From: Methylobacterium sp.
Lineage (GTDB): Bacteria; Pseudomonadota; Alphaproteobacteria; Rhizobiales; Beijerinckiaceae
Reading direction: 5' to 3'
Length of the DNA stretch: 51,878 bases
NCBI GenBank assembly: GCA_013823325.1
Contig: PNLY01000034.1
Location: 1 to 51,878 of the forward strand
Part shown: positions 43,674 through 51,183 of the stretch, one piece after another
How the letters are laid out: every line of letters starts with the position of its first letter
How positions within the stretch are numbered: position 1 is the first letter of the stretch
The notes under the pieces: model-generated
What the model was told of the DNA's origin: nothing
The model's database searches: none
Seen by the model: the letters and a program-made list of their open reading frames with translations, nothing else
Translations under genes and position numbers: made by a program

Positions 43674-43723
43674 GCGATTTTCCCGCCGGGACGGGCTCGA
43701 GCCCGTCCCGGCGGGAAAATCGC
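43674..43723. repeat. 50-bp perfect palindrome in the recombinase leader
   Basis: Arms of 25 bp, left starting GCGATTTTCCCGCCGGGACG and right ending CGTCCCGGCGGGAAAATCGC, meet at CTCGAG with no mismatch and no loop. In RNA it would form an extremely stable hairpin before tnpA; in ssDNA a cruciform-like fold. Confidence 0.9.
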
Positions 43724-43817
43724 ATCGCCTCACCTCAAGCGAAGGGGAATGTCGTCAACGTTGATCGTGTGCTGCGAACGTCACAGCGGTAAGACAGAAC
43801 ACAGAGTCAGGATAAGA

Positions 43818-43888
43818 GCGTGATGCCCGCCACCGAATATGACGGCGACGATGACACCATCGTCTCCGAGATCGATCCCTTCGCGTAA
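43818..43888 (+). pseudogene. 3' half of the small gene split by the transposon
   Basis: From GCGT on, the frame reads VMPATEYDGDDDTIVSEIDP then FA and TAA at 43886-43888. It rejoins the 5' half at 34,111-34,114 in the correct frame (GTIG-VMPATEYD). A hairpin terminator follows two nt after the stop. Without the insertion the gene would be 54 codons. Confidence 0.72.
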
Positions 43889-43889
43889 A

Positions 43890-43910
43890 AGGGGCGGATC
43901 ATCCGCCCCT
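43890..43910 (+). terminator. Terminator of the interrupted gene
   Basis: AGGGGCGG-ATCAT-CCGCCCCT, perfect eight-bp stem two nt after the stop codon, followed by CCATTTCTT. Confidence 0.6.
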
Positions 43911-44116
43911 CCATTTCTTGGACGCCGCCCGCCCAACGCGGTCGTCGGCCTGCTGCGGGCCGAGACCGCCTTTCAGGCGCCCCGATCCCGCGCAGCCGCG
44001 CGAATCACTGCACCGGAACCACGTCGCCGCAGATTTCATGCAGCGTCTTTAGACTGGCAAAATAGAGCAAGGACGACTAAAATAGCCGTAGTTCTGGAAT
44101 GCGCGTAGGTCCGAAT

Positions 44117-44144
44117 GGGAGGTGATCATGCATGATCACCGCCC
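44117..44144. promoter_or_regulatory. Palindromic operator over the XRE gene start
   Basis: GGTGATCATGCATGATCACC (44121-44140) is a perfect 20-bp palindrome; GGG and CCC beyond one mismatched pair extend it to 28 bp. It covers the GGAGGTGA ribosome site and the ATG at 44132, so either protein binding or RNA folding would block translation or transcription of the regulator. Confidence 0.75.
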
Positions 44145-44398
44145 GACAATCACGGGCCGCACGCGCGTTGCTGGGTTGGACACAGGAGACGCTCGCTGAC
44201 AAGGCCCGCATATCGCTGACCGCGCTTAAACGCCTCGAATCCGAAAGCGGACTCGATGTGTACGAGACAACGCGCGATCAGGTGCGCAGGGCTTTGGAAG
44301 CTGCCGGCATCGTCCTCTTGTCCACCGTTCAGGGGCAAGGAGTGTTGCTGGTCGATGATCGCGGAAATAAGCCCAATCCATCCACCGCAGCGCGCTGA
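44132..44398 (+). CDS. XRE-family HTH regulator, 88 aa
   Basis: Helix-turn-helix ARALLGWTQETLADKARISL and TALKRLESESG, residues 9-42, followed by a short C-terminal strand region (GIVLLSTVQGQGVLLVDDRG). This small XRE type is common at the regulatory end of ICE transfer modules. The start codon lies in a palindromic operator, indicating autoregulation. A second ATG at 44128 is out of frame. It precedes the DUF2285 gene in the same direction by about 90 bp. Confidence 0.85.
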   Translation: MITARQSRAARALLGWTQETLADKARISLTALKRLESESGLDVYETTRDQVRRALEAAGIVLLSTVQGQGVLLVDDRGNKPNPSTAAR

Positions 44399-44491
44399 TC
44401 GGCGGGCAAAGCTCGCCCAAGCTTGCCGTCGCTCCATTTTGGACAAAACATGGTTAAGATGCAGCCGCCGCATAGTAATCGAGCCTGCATC

Positions 44492-44752
44492 ATGATCGAG
44501 ACATTCGCAGATACCGCGCCGGCAGGGCAGGAACTCACCGCCTATGACAAGGCGCACGTCAAACTCTACGCGCGCTTGCTGGACGCGGATGCCGATGGCG
44601 CCGATTGGACAGAGGCGGTGCAGATCTTGTTCGGACTCGATCCCGTCAACGAACCCGAACGCTGTCGACGCATCCACGATAGCCATCTCGCTCGCGCCCG
44701 TTGGATGACGCACACCGGCTATCGGCACCTTCTGCGACTGTCCCAGGGCTGA
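44492..44752 (+). CDS. DUF2285-type small DNA-binding protein, 86 aa
   Basis: The core AYDKAHVKLYARLLDADADG, ADWTEAVQILFG and HTGYRHLLRLSQG aligns with the DUF2285 pattern seen again at 45,400-45,630 (D-x5-GA..E-A-I-G ... GYxxLLR), so the two are paralogues. DUF2285 proteins activate transfer and excision genes in rhizobial ICEs (FseA/QseM relatives). A QseM-like short form would act as antiactivator; that assignment is inference. ATG 44492 has no strong ribosome site. Confidence 0.72.
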   Translation: MIETFADTAPAGQELTAYDKAHVKLYARLLDADADGADWTEAVQILFGLDPVNEPERCRRIHDSHLARARWMTHTGYRHLLRLSQG

Positions 44753-44765
44753 TCCGCCGCTGGTC

Positions 44766-44790
44766 GCGTGATGCTCCTTCGGCATCACGC
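44766..44790. promoter_or_regulatory. Nine-bp perfect hairpin between DUF2285 genes
   Basis: GCGTGATGC-TCCTTCG-GCATCACGC. No T-run follows. It lies 14 nt after the stop of the short DUF2285 gene and may be a processing or operator site. Confidence 0.5.
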
Positions 44791-44877
44791 AATGTCCTCT
44801 CCCGGCCTTCCGCCACCTATGATGAAACAGGAAAACTCGGCGTTCGACTTGCGCGTAACCTGCGAGGAGTTGACGCT

Positions 44878-45640
44878 ATGAGGCCAGATACAAGAGACTG
44901 GCGGAACGACAGCCGTTACGACTATTTCGACAGGCTGCAGGTCGAGGGACTCGCCTGGGAATGTCTTCGCCGATACGTTCCCTATCAGGAACTCTACAGC
45001 GGTCTTGTGAACGCTGCCACTGAGGCCGCACCGCTTCCAAAAGACGCAGAACAGCTCTGGGGGCTTCGATTTCGCTGCCAGGCCGGGCCTGTCCGCACTC
45101 GCTCAGGAAATACGTTGGTCGCCGTCCAGCGATACCGCTGTTCTCCTCTTGACGCGCCGCCCCGAATTTCTGCCTCCCGCCCCCGCTTCCTCCGCCGATC
45201 CGTTCGCCGCAGGGCGTGAAGCCCCCGAAGGCGCCTATGCGTCCTTCTCCGAGCACGACATCCAGGTTCTGTTCCTTTCCGGCACTGTTCACGACAACCA
45301 GCTCGCGGCGCTGGTTCCGCTCGATAACGACGTCTTCGACCGCATCGATGCCCTGACGCGAATGGCGCGCGTCTGGCGCGGCCGCCCGCCGCCACGCGAT
45401 AAGCGCATGACCGCCGAACAACGCCGCCGCCTGCGCCTGAAACTCCGCGCCACCGATGGTCACATGAACGGCGCGAGCTATCGCGAGATCGCCGTCGCGA
45501 TCTACGGCGAGGCGCGCGTCAACACCGAGCCCTGGAAGACATCGCCGCTGCGCGATGCCGTCATCGCCCTGGTCGAAGGCGGCTTGGCGCTCATCAACGG
45601 CGGCTATCTGCAACTGCTTCGCCAGCGCCGGCGCACATAG
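44878..45640 (+). pseudogene. DUF6499-DUF2285 transcriptional activator, frameshifted
   Basis: The frame from ATG 44878 encodes the DUF6499 domain (RPDTRDWRNDSRYDYFDRLQ, GLAWECLRRY) and LWGLRF, then leaves register and stops at 45219 in a low-quality tail. The other frame continues sensibly as ARPGLSALAQEIRW, ending in the DUF2285 domain (RRLRLKLRATDGHMNGASYR, WKTSPLRDAVIALVEGG) at 45640. Removing one base near 45073 (for example the C) restores a 253-residue protein. Such proteins resemble FseA-type activators, which in Mesorhizobium ICEs are made by programmed +1 frameshifting between two frames, so this may be functional. Ribosome site GAGGAG lies eight nt before the ATG. Confidence 0.75.
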
Positions 45641-45775
45641 CCGCGCCGCGACAGGGGGTGGGGATTTTAGCCACCTCAAGTCCCCCATCCATCCCGCCGA
45701 CGGTTCTTCGCCACCGTGGTCGCTGTCAGCCGCTGATCGCCAGCGGCCCCCAGCAAACCCACGGAGGCCCGCCCC

Positions 45776-46057
45776 ATGCGACCCGAAACCACCGCGCTCC
45801 CGCCACGCTATCTGCGGACCAAGGAAGCCGCTGAATTTCTCAGCCTGTCCGCCCGCACCCTCGAAAAGCACCGGACCTATGGCACCGGCCCGGCCTACCG
45901 CAAACTCGGCGGGCGCGTCGTCTATGCCGTCGACGACCTCGAAACCTGGGCCGAGCGCGGCGCCGTCACCTCGACCTCCGATCCGCGCGGCTCCGTGCTG
46001 CCGGCGAAGCGCCAGCCGCCGACGACCGACCGGGTTGCCGGCCGGTTCGCACGCTGA
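45776..46057 (+). CDS. Excisionase/AlpA-like HTH protein, 93 aa
   Basis: HTH_17-type winged helix: RYLRTKEAAEFLSLSARTLE, KHRTYGTGPAYRKLGGRVVY and DDLETWAERG (in order). This is the MerR-like fold of recombination directionality factors and AlpA regulators. The C-terminal 30 residues are basic and disordered. It sits directly before repA (18 bp), as in many ICE transfer modules where it activates or excises. CGGAGG precedes the ATG by about ten nt. Confidence 0.85.
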   Translation: MRPETTALPPRYLRTKEAAEFLSLSARTLEKHRTYGTGPAYRKLGGRVVYAVDDLETWAERGAVTSTSDPRGSVLPAKRQPPTTDRVAGRFAR

Positions 46058-46075
46058 TCGTGGCCGGACCCTTTC

Positions 46076-47251
46076 ATGGTGGTGCGGCGTCGTGACCTCT
46101 CGGAGCGTGGGCAGCTCGATCTGTTTCGCGCACTCCCCGGCGACTTCGCGCCACGAGATGCGCAGGATCTCATGGCCTATCCGTTCTTCTCCCTCTCCAA
46201 ATCCCATCGCGTCGCCCCGATCGACTTCGCAGCCGGCGACATCACGATCCGCGTCGAGGCCGTTCCCGATCATGGCATGGCCACGATCTGGGACGCCGAC
46301 ATCCTGATCTGGGCCGCCAGCCAGATCGTCGAAGCCCGCGACAACGGGCTTCGCACGTCACGGCTGATGGCGACGACGCCCTATGAAATCCTCACCTATG
46401 TCGGACGCGGCACGTCGCTGCGCGATTACCAGCGCCTCAAGGCGGCGCTGGACCGGCTGCAATCGACCACGATCTCGACATCGATCCGCCAGCCGGCCGA
46501 GGGCCGCCGCCACCGCTTCTCGTGGATCAACGAATGGCAGGAGCGCACCGACCGCCATGGACGACCGGACGGCATCGAGCTGATCGTCCCCGACTGGTTC
46601 TACAAGGCCGTCCTCGACGACGCGCTCATCCTCACCATCGACCCGGCCTATTTCGATCTCACCGGCGGCCTCGACCGCTGGCTTTACCGCATCGTGCGCA
46701 AGCACGGCGGCCGCCAGCGCGACGGCTGGCGGTTCGACCTGCACCATCTCCATGTCAAATCCGGCAGTCTGTCGCCGTTCAAACGCTTCGCGTTCGAGCT
46801 GCGCGACATCGTGCGGCGCCAGCCGCTGCCCGGCTACGTCCTGTCGCTGGAGATGGAGATCGGCGGGCGCACGCTGCTCGCTTTCGAGCCGCTCGCCCCC
46901 TGTGGAAAACCTGTGGACGGGCTCGTGCTATCGGGAACCCGGACTATCGTGCCATCGGGAACCCGAGGCTCGTGCTATCAGGAACCGAAACCGGCCTTAA
47001 CGTCTGGAAATCGCAGACGGATTCGCGCCCTTAACTTAGAGTCTAACCAAGAATCTAACTTTGAAGAGCGCGCGCGCGATGTGGAAAAGCTCATCCGCGG
47101 CGCCGCCAGAAGCCTCAGCGTAACCGCGAAAAAGAGCTTTCCGGCCGCACAGTCCGGCCCCCGAAGGGCCTCCGGCGACATCCGCTCGTCCGAGGCCGGC
47201 GATCCCGAAGCGCCCCGGCTTCCCCTCGATCCACCGGGGGGAAGCCGATGA
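46076..47251 (+). CDS. repA: Replication initiator protein A (RPA family)
   Basis: 391 residues. The RPA winged-helix core runs from DLMAYPFFSLSKSHRVAPID through DADILIWAASQIVEARDNGL, YEILTYVGRGTSLRDYQRLK and LDRWLYRIVRKHGGRQRDGW to FKRFAFELRDIVRRQPLPGY. It binds iterons to start replication. The last 110 residues are low-complexity and overlap three iteron-like repeats and an AT-rich stretch in the DNA. The stop overlaps parA (ATGA). Its presence suggests that the excised element replicates. Confidence 0.9.
   Translation: MVVRRRDLSERGQLDLFRALPGDFAPRDAQDLMAYPFFSLSKSHRVAPIDFAAGDITIRVEAVPDHGMATIWDADILIWAASQIVEARDNGLRTSRLMATTPYEILTYVGRGTSLRDYQRLKAALDRLQSTTISTSIRQPAEGRRHRFSWINEWQERTDRHGRPDGIELIVPDWFYKAVLDDALILTIDPAYFDLTGGLDRWLYRIVRKHGGRQRDGWRFDLHHLHVKSGSLSPFKRFAFELRDIVRRQPLPGYVLSLEMEIGGRTLLAFEPLAPCGKPVDGLVLSGTRTIVPSGTRGSCYQEPKPALTSGNRRRIRALNLESNQESNFEERARDVEKLIRGAARSLSVTAKKSFPAAQSGPRRASGDIRSSEAGDPEAPRLPLDPPGGSR
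46923..47066. other. Candidate replication origin inside repA (iterons plus AT-rich DNA)
   Basis: TCGTGCTATCGGGAACCC recurs at 46923, 46947 (one change) and 46970 (one internal change), 23-24 bp apart, i.e. two helical turns. About 45 bp later comes TTAACTTAGAGTCTAACCAA and ATCTAACTTTGAA, AT-rich with TCTAAC repeated 12 bp apart. Iterons next to AT-rich DNA is the classic plasmid origin layout. Confidence 0.68.
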
Positions 47252-47901
47252 TCGTCGCGCTCCTCAATCAGAAAGGCGGGGTCGGGAAGACGACGCTCGC
47301 GCTCCATCTCGCCGGTGAACTCGCGGGACGCGGCCGGCGTGTCACGCTGATCGATGCGGACCCGCAGGGCTCGGCGCTCGACTGGTCGCAGCAGCGCAGC
47401 CGCGAGGGCCTGCCGCGCGCGTTCGGCGTCGTCGGCCTGGCGCGCGATACGCTCCACCGCGAAGCGCCCGAGCTGGCGCGCGACGTCGATCACATCGTCA
47501 TCGACGGCCCGCCGCGTGTCGCCGGCCTCATGCGCTCGGCCTTGCTCGCCGCCGACCTCGTGCTGATCCCGGTGCAGCCGTCGCCGCTCGATGGCTGGGC
47601 CTCGGCCGAGATGCTGTCGCTCCTCACGGAAGCACGCATCTACCGGCCGCAGCTCGTCGCCCGTTTCGTTCTCAATCGCTGCGCCACGCGCACCGTCATC
47701 GCCCGCGAGACGGCCGAGACGCTGGCCGATCACGATCCGCCGGTGCTCGCCGCGACCATCGGCCAGCGCATCGTCTTCGCCGACGCCGCGCAGTCCGGGC
47801 GGCTCGCCTCGGAGATCGACAGCCGCTCGCCCGCCGCCCGCGAGATCGCCGCGCTCGCGTCCGAGATCGGCCAGCTCGACATCGGGAGGGACGGTTCATG
47901 A
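47248..47901 (+). CDS. parA: ParA-family partition ATPase
   Basis: 217 residues. Deviant Walker A KGGVGKTT at residues 9-16, Walker A' IDADPQGSALDW, and Walker B IVIDGPPR. The compact single-domain form without an N-terminal HTH is the type Ib/ICE ParA. It stabilises the element. It overlaps repA by ATGA and the methylase downstream by ATGA. No small parB is adjacent, but the ribbon-helix-helix protein at 48596 may be the partner. Confidence 0.92.
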   Translation: MIVALLNQKGGVGKTTLALHLAGELAGRGRRVTLIDADPQGSALDWSQQRSREGLPRAFGVVGLARDTLHREAPELARDVDHIVIDGPPRVAGLMRSALLAADLVLIPVQPSPLDGWASAEMLSLLTEARIYRPQLVARFVLNRCATRTVIARETAETLADHDPPVLAATIGQRIVFADAAQSGRLASEIDSRSPAAREIAALASEIGQLDIGRDGS

Positions 47902-48599
47902 TCGTCCTCACCGGCGACTGCCGCGACCTCATGCCGCCGCGCGGCCCGTTCGATATGATCCTTGCCGATCCGCCCTATGGCGACACCTCGCTCGCCTGGG
48001 ACCGGCGCGTCGAGCGCTGGCTGGTGCTGGCGCGCGCCGCCCTCAAGCCCACCGGCTCGATCTGGGTGTTCGGCTCGCTGCGCAGCTTCATGGCGACCGC
48101 CGACCGCTTCACCGACGCGCGCTTGCGCATCGCGCAGGAGATCGTCTGGGAGAAGCAGAACGGCTCCAGCTTTCATGCCGATCGCTTCAAGCGGGTGCAT
48201 GAGTTGGCCGTGCAATTTTACCCGGCCGAGACGGCCTGGCGCGACATATACAACGACGTCCAGACCACGCCCGATGCGACGGCGCGCACCGTCCGCCGCA
48301 AGCAGCGTCCTCCCCATAACGGCCAGATCGACGCCGGCCACTACGTCAGCCAAGACGGCGGGCCGCGCATCATGCGATCGGTCATCTACCTGCGCAATTG
48401 CCACGGCCGCGCGATCCATCCGACCGAAAAACCGTCGGTGCTGCTCGGCGACTGGTTCGCAGGCTCCGGCGCGGCGGGTGAAGCCTGCCGGCTGTCCGGC
48501 CGCCGCTATATCGGCTGCGAGATCGATCCCGTCATGGCCGAGCGCGCCCGTTCCCGGCTCGCCGCGCTGCTGCCCTTCGGCAGCGGAGGCGCGTCATGA
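47898..48599 (+). CDS. Beta-class DNA methyltransferase, possibly internally deleted
   Basis: 233 residues. Motif IV is DPPYGDTSLAW (residues 25-35), the target region includes EIVWEKQNGSSFHADRFKRV, and motif I follows at the end (DWFAGSGAAGEACRLSGRRY then IGCEIDP). In related enzymes about 15-20 residues separate HPTEKP from the FAGSG loop; here HPTEKPSVLLGDWFAGSGAAG leaves only about seven. The strand before motif I may be missing, so activity is doubtful. ATGA overlaps on both sides. Confidence 0.78.
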   Translation: MIVLTGDCRDLMPPRGPFDMILADPPYGDTSLAWDRRVERWLVLARAALKPTGSIWVFGSLRSFMATADRFTDARLRIAQEIVWEKQNGSSFHADRFKRVHELAVQFYPAETAWRDIYNDVQTTPDATARTVRRKQRPPHNGQIDAGHYVSQDGGPRIMRSVIYLRNCHGRAIHPTEKPSVLLGDWFAGSGAAGEACRLSGRRYIGCEIDPVMAERARSRLAALLPFGSGGAS

Positions 48600-48847
48600 C
48601 GGCCCGCACCGAAAAGCGCGGTTTCGCCACGCGCCCGGCCGATCCCGAACAGTGGATCAAGACGGCCGAGAGCCCGCCACGCACCGCCGAGGCGAGTGCC
48701 TATACGGCGCGGCTCACCATCGACGTGACGCCGGAGCTGCGCGGCCGGATCAAGATCGCGGCCTTCGGGCGCGGCGTCACCGTCGCCGACATGCTGCGCG
48801 AGCTGCTGTCGCGCGAATTTCCCTCGACCCCAGGAGACCCCACATGA
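48596..48847 (+). CDS. Ribbon-helix-helix-like protein, 83 aa
   Basis: The C-terminal 45 residues, SAYTARLTIDVTPELRGRIK and IAAFGRGVTVADMLRELLSR, match the beta-alpha-alpha ribbon-helix-helix plan of CopG/ParG proteins. The N-terminal 35 residues are polar and flexible, as in ParG. Position directly after parA and the methylase suggests a centromere-binding or plasmid regulator role. Overlaps the methylase stop (ATGA) and the DUF2840 start (ATGA). Confidence 0.75.
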   Translation: MTARTEKRGFATRPADPEQWIKTAESPPRTAEASAYTARLTIDVTPELRGRIKIAAFGRGVTVADMLRELLSREFPSTPGDPT

Positions 48848-49365
48848 ACGGCACCGCGGCCCCCCGCGTGCGCGGCGGCCCGATGCCGTCCGCGCTCATC
48901 CAGGATCGCATGACCCGCGTCGAACTGACGTGGATCGAGAAGAAGATCGAATACTGGATCAGGTTCGGCCAGGCGGCGAACGAACAGATCGTCGACCGCC
49001 GCCAGCGCATTCTCTCTTTCCGGCCCAATACCATCTTCGCCTTCGTCCGTTGGGCTTCCAACGACTTCGGCACGATCATCTCGCGCATCGACATCGTGCG
49101 CGCGGTCGAACCGGGCGAGGCCTACCAGACGCTGCCCTTCGTGCGGCCGGGCGGCGAAATCCTGCTCAAGATCGAGGGCTGGCCGAAGGTCGAGGACGTA
49201 CTGCGCCACGTCGATGCGATCGAGGCGATCGGCATCGAGGCGGACGCCGTTTCGCCGGAACACTGGCGGCACGTCCACAACCGGATGGCCGCCGCTCAGC
49301 AGCCGCGCGCCTACACGCTCGAACAGCATCGCGCCTTCCTCCTGCGCAGGAAGGTTCAGCCATGA
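48844..49365 (+). CDS. DUF2840 family protein
   Basis: 173 residues. MTRVELTWIEKKIEYWIRFG, IVDRRQRILSFRPNTIFAFV and FVRPGGEILLKIEGWPKVED are the typical DUF2840 segments; the family is found almost only in alphaproteobacterial conjugative modules between parA and traF. Function unknown. Starts within the stop of the RHH gene and ends within the start of the peptidase gene. Confidence 0.88.
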   Translation: MNGTAAPRVRGGPMPSALIQDRMTRVELTWIEKKIEYWIRFGQAANEQIVDRRQRILSFRPNTIFAFVRWASNDFGTIISRIDIVRAVEPGEAYQTLPFVRPGGEILLKIEGWPKVEDVLRHVDAIEAIGIEADAVSPEHWRHVHNRMAAAQQPRAYTLEQHRAFLLRRKVQP

Positions 49366-49907
49366 CGCGCGCCGGCCTCATCACCGTCATGGCGCTCGCC
49401 ACGCTCGGCATCGGCTATCCGGCGCTCACGCCGATGCCAATCAAGCTCATGTGGAACGCCTCGGCCAGCGCGCCCATCGGCCTCTATTCCATCGACTACG
49501 ACGGGCCGTTCGACGTCACCGATCTTGTCGCGGTCGACGCGCCCGAACCGCTCGCCGCCTTTATGGCCGAGCGCGGCTATCTGCCCAAGGGCGTGCCGCT
49601 CATCAAGCGCGTGCTCGGCGTGTCCGGGCAGACCGTTTGCCGAACCGGCCGCGCGATCACCGTGGACGGGATCGCCATGGGCGCGGCGCTGGAGCGCGAC
49701 CGGATCGGCCGGGAGCTGCCCGTCTGGCAGGGCTGCCGCCGCATCCAGACCGGCGAAGTCTTCCTCATGAACTGGCAGGTCCGCGACAGCCTCGACGGTC
49801 GCTACTTCGGCCTGACCCCCACCGACCAGATCATCGGCCACGCGGTCCCGCTGTGGACCGACGAAGACGGCAACGGCCGCTTCGAGTGGCGCGCGCCGAC
49901 CCGCTGA
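49362..49907 (+). CDS. traF: TraF-type signal peptidase (S26)
   Basis: 181 residues with an N-terminal membrane anchor (AGLITVMALATLGIGYPAL). The catalytic serine is in NASASAPIGLYSI and the general-base lysine in PLIKRVLGVSGQTV. C-terminal strand YFGLTPTDQIIGHAVPLWTD. In conjugation systems TraF matures the pilin (cyclises TrbC). ATGA overlap with DUF2840. Confidence 0.9.
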   Translation: MTRAGLITVMALATLGIGYPALTPMPIKLMWNASASAPIGLYSIDYDGPFDVTDLVAVDAPEPLAAFMAERGYLPKGVPLIKRVLGVSGQTVCRTGRAITVDGIAMGAALERDRIGRELPVWQGCRRIQTGEVFLMNWQVRDSLDGRYFGLTPTDQIIGHAVPLWTDEDGNGRFEWRAPTR

Positions 49908-49966
49908 CGGGGCGCTGACGCCGCCTTTCCCCGACCAACCAGCTCACCAACCTGAAGGAGACGACT

Positions 49967-50299
49967 ATGCCCAACCATCCCTTTGAACCTACCGCCAACG
50001 GCTATGCCGGCCGCGTCCGGCTATTCGGCATCGACGAGGCGATCGTGCTCGTCGGCATCGATCCGAGCGACGCCGAGAACGCGCCGGCCTATCGCATCCA
50101 CCTCGACGACGAGGACGGCCCCGAGATCGGCGCTGCGTGGAAACGTGTCGGCGAACGCGCCGGTGACTACATCGCCCTAGAGATCGACAGCCCGCTCTTT
50201 CTGACCGTGTTTCGCCCGGCACTGTTCCAGGCCGACGACGACGGCCGCACCTTCCGGCTCGCATGGAAGCGGCCCCGGCAGCGCGAAGACCGGAGCTGA
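49967..50299 (+). CDS. DUF736-related protein
   Basis: 110 residues, beta-rich: ANGYAGRVRLFGIDEAIVLV, PAYRIHLDDEDGPEIGAAWK and YIALEIDSPLFLTVFRPALF. It matches the DUF736 pattern (YRVxxxDxEIGAAW), with the catalytic role unknown. Such genes stand between traF and the transglycosylase in this module class. GAAGGAGACG lies a few nt before the ATG. Confidence 0.85.
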   Translation: MPNHPFEPTANGYAGRVRLFGIDEAIVLVGIDPSDAENAPAYRIHLDDEDGPEIGAAWKRVGERAGDYIALEIDSPLFLTVFRPALFQADDDGRTFRLAWKRPRQREDRS

Positions 50300-50302
50300 C
50301 CG

Positions 50303-51082
50303 ATGCCGGCTCCGATCATCTCCATGCTCGCGGCCCGGCGCGTTGGCCGGGCCGGATCGGCATGTCGCCGCGCCGTTCTCGCCACCCTCGGCGTGCTCGC
50401 CTTCTGCGCGGGGCCGACCGGGGCAACGGCGCAGACCCCGCCGGTCGCCCGTCCGTCCGCCACCGATCCCTATGCCGCCCACATCGCCGAGGCGGCGCAG
50501 CGGTACGGGATTCCCGAACGCTGGATTCGCGCCGTGCTGCGCGCCGAAAGCGCGGGTGATGTGCGCGCGATCTCGTCGGCGGGCGCGCTGGGGCTGATGC
50601 AGGTCATGCCGGATACATGGGCCGCCTTGCGCGCCCGCTACCGTCTCGGCCGCGACCCCTATGACCCGCACGACAACATCATGGCGGGCGCGGCCTATCT
50701 GCGCGAAATGTGGGACCGCTACGGCGATGTCGCCGCGATGCTCGCGGCCTACAACGCCGGTCCCGGCCGCTATGACGATCATCGCTCGACGGGCCGCGCC
50801 TTGCCGGCCGAAACGCGGGCCTATGTCGCCGCGCTCGTGCCGGTGCTCGGCGGCGCGGCCGCACCCGAAACGTCCGTCTGGCGAGCCGATCCGCCACCCG
50901 ACTGGCGCGAGGCGGCGATCTTCGTCGTGCGTTCAGCCGACGCTCGCCCCGCCGGTTCGCGGTCGGACAATGCGCGTTCGGACGACAGCCGATCCTCCGT
51001 CACGGCGCGGCCATCCGATCCCGCCGCGACATCGGATTCGCCCCTTGTCGTCGCACGCTCCAGCCCCGGAGAGCGCCCATGA
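50303..51082 (+). CDS. Lytic transglycosylase (VirB1-like)
   Basis: 259 residues. Signal-peptide-like start AVLATLGVLAFCAGPTGATA (residues 23-42). The SLT domain has the catalytic E in RAVLRAESAGDVRAISSAGA and GLMQVMPDTWAALRARY, plus MLAAYNAGPGRYDDH. It opens the peptidoglycan locally for assembly of the mating channel. The last 90 residues are a low-complexity RSD-rich tail. It starts four nt after the DUF736 stop. Confidence 0.92.
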   Translation: MPAPIISMLAARRVGRAGSACRRAVLATLGVLAFCAGPTGATAQTPPVARPSATDPYAAHIAEAAQRYGIPERWIRAVLRAESAGDVRAISSAGALGLMQVMPDTWAALRARYRLGRDPYDPHDNIMAGAAYLREMWDRYGDVAAMLAAYNAGPGRYDDHRSTGRALPAETRAYVAALVPVLGGAAAPETSVWRADPPPDWREAAIFVVRSADARPAGSRSDNARSDDSRSSVTARPSDPAATSDSPLVVARSSPGERP

Positions 51083-51183
51083 GCGTGCGGGCCGTCCTTC
51101 GCATCCCTTCGTATTCCGGCGTGTCATGGAGGATGGAAGGGGCAGAGGCAGGCAGAACAACCGGACGATGGCGAGATAAAAAG

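Larger units (their letters stand above)
34115..43817. mobile_element. Mercury-resistance transposon of Tn554/recombinase-in-trio type, about 9.7 kb
   Basis: Contains merR, merTPF-merBA and an operon of three tyrosine recombinases plus a 124-residue protein. Both ends are defined by the small gene it splits: left 34,114/34,115, right 43,817/43,818, with GCGT present on both sides. The termini are imperfect inverted repeats (left TTATC-TGA..CTGTCTCAC, right in complement TTATCCTGA..CTGTCTTAC). There is no DDE transposase or Tn21-type resolvase, so mobility depends on the tyrosine recombinases. Confidence 0.78.

Noticed and set aside
34115..43817. Tn21/Tn501-type mercury transposon
   Set aside because: No DDE transposase, resolvase or 38-bp Tn3-type inverted repeats; recombinases are all tyrosine type and merBA is fused.
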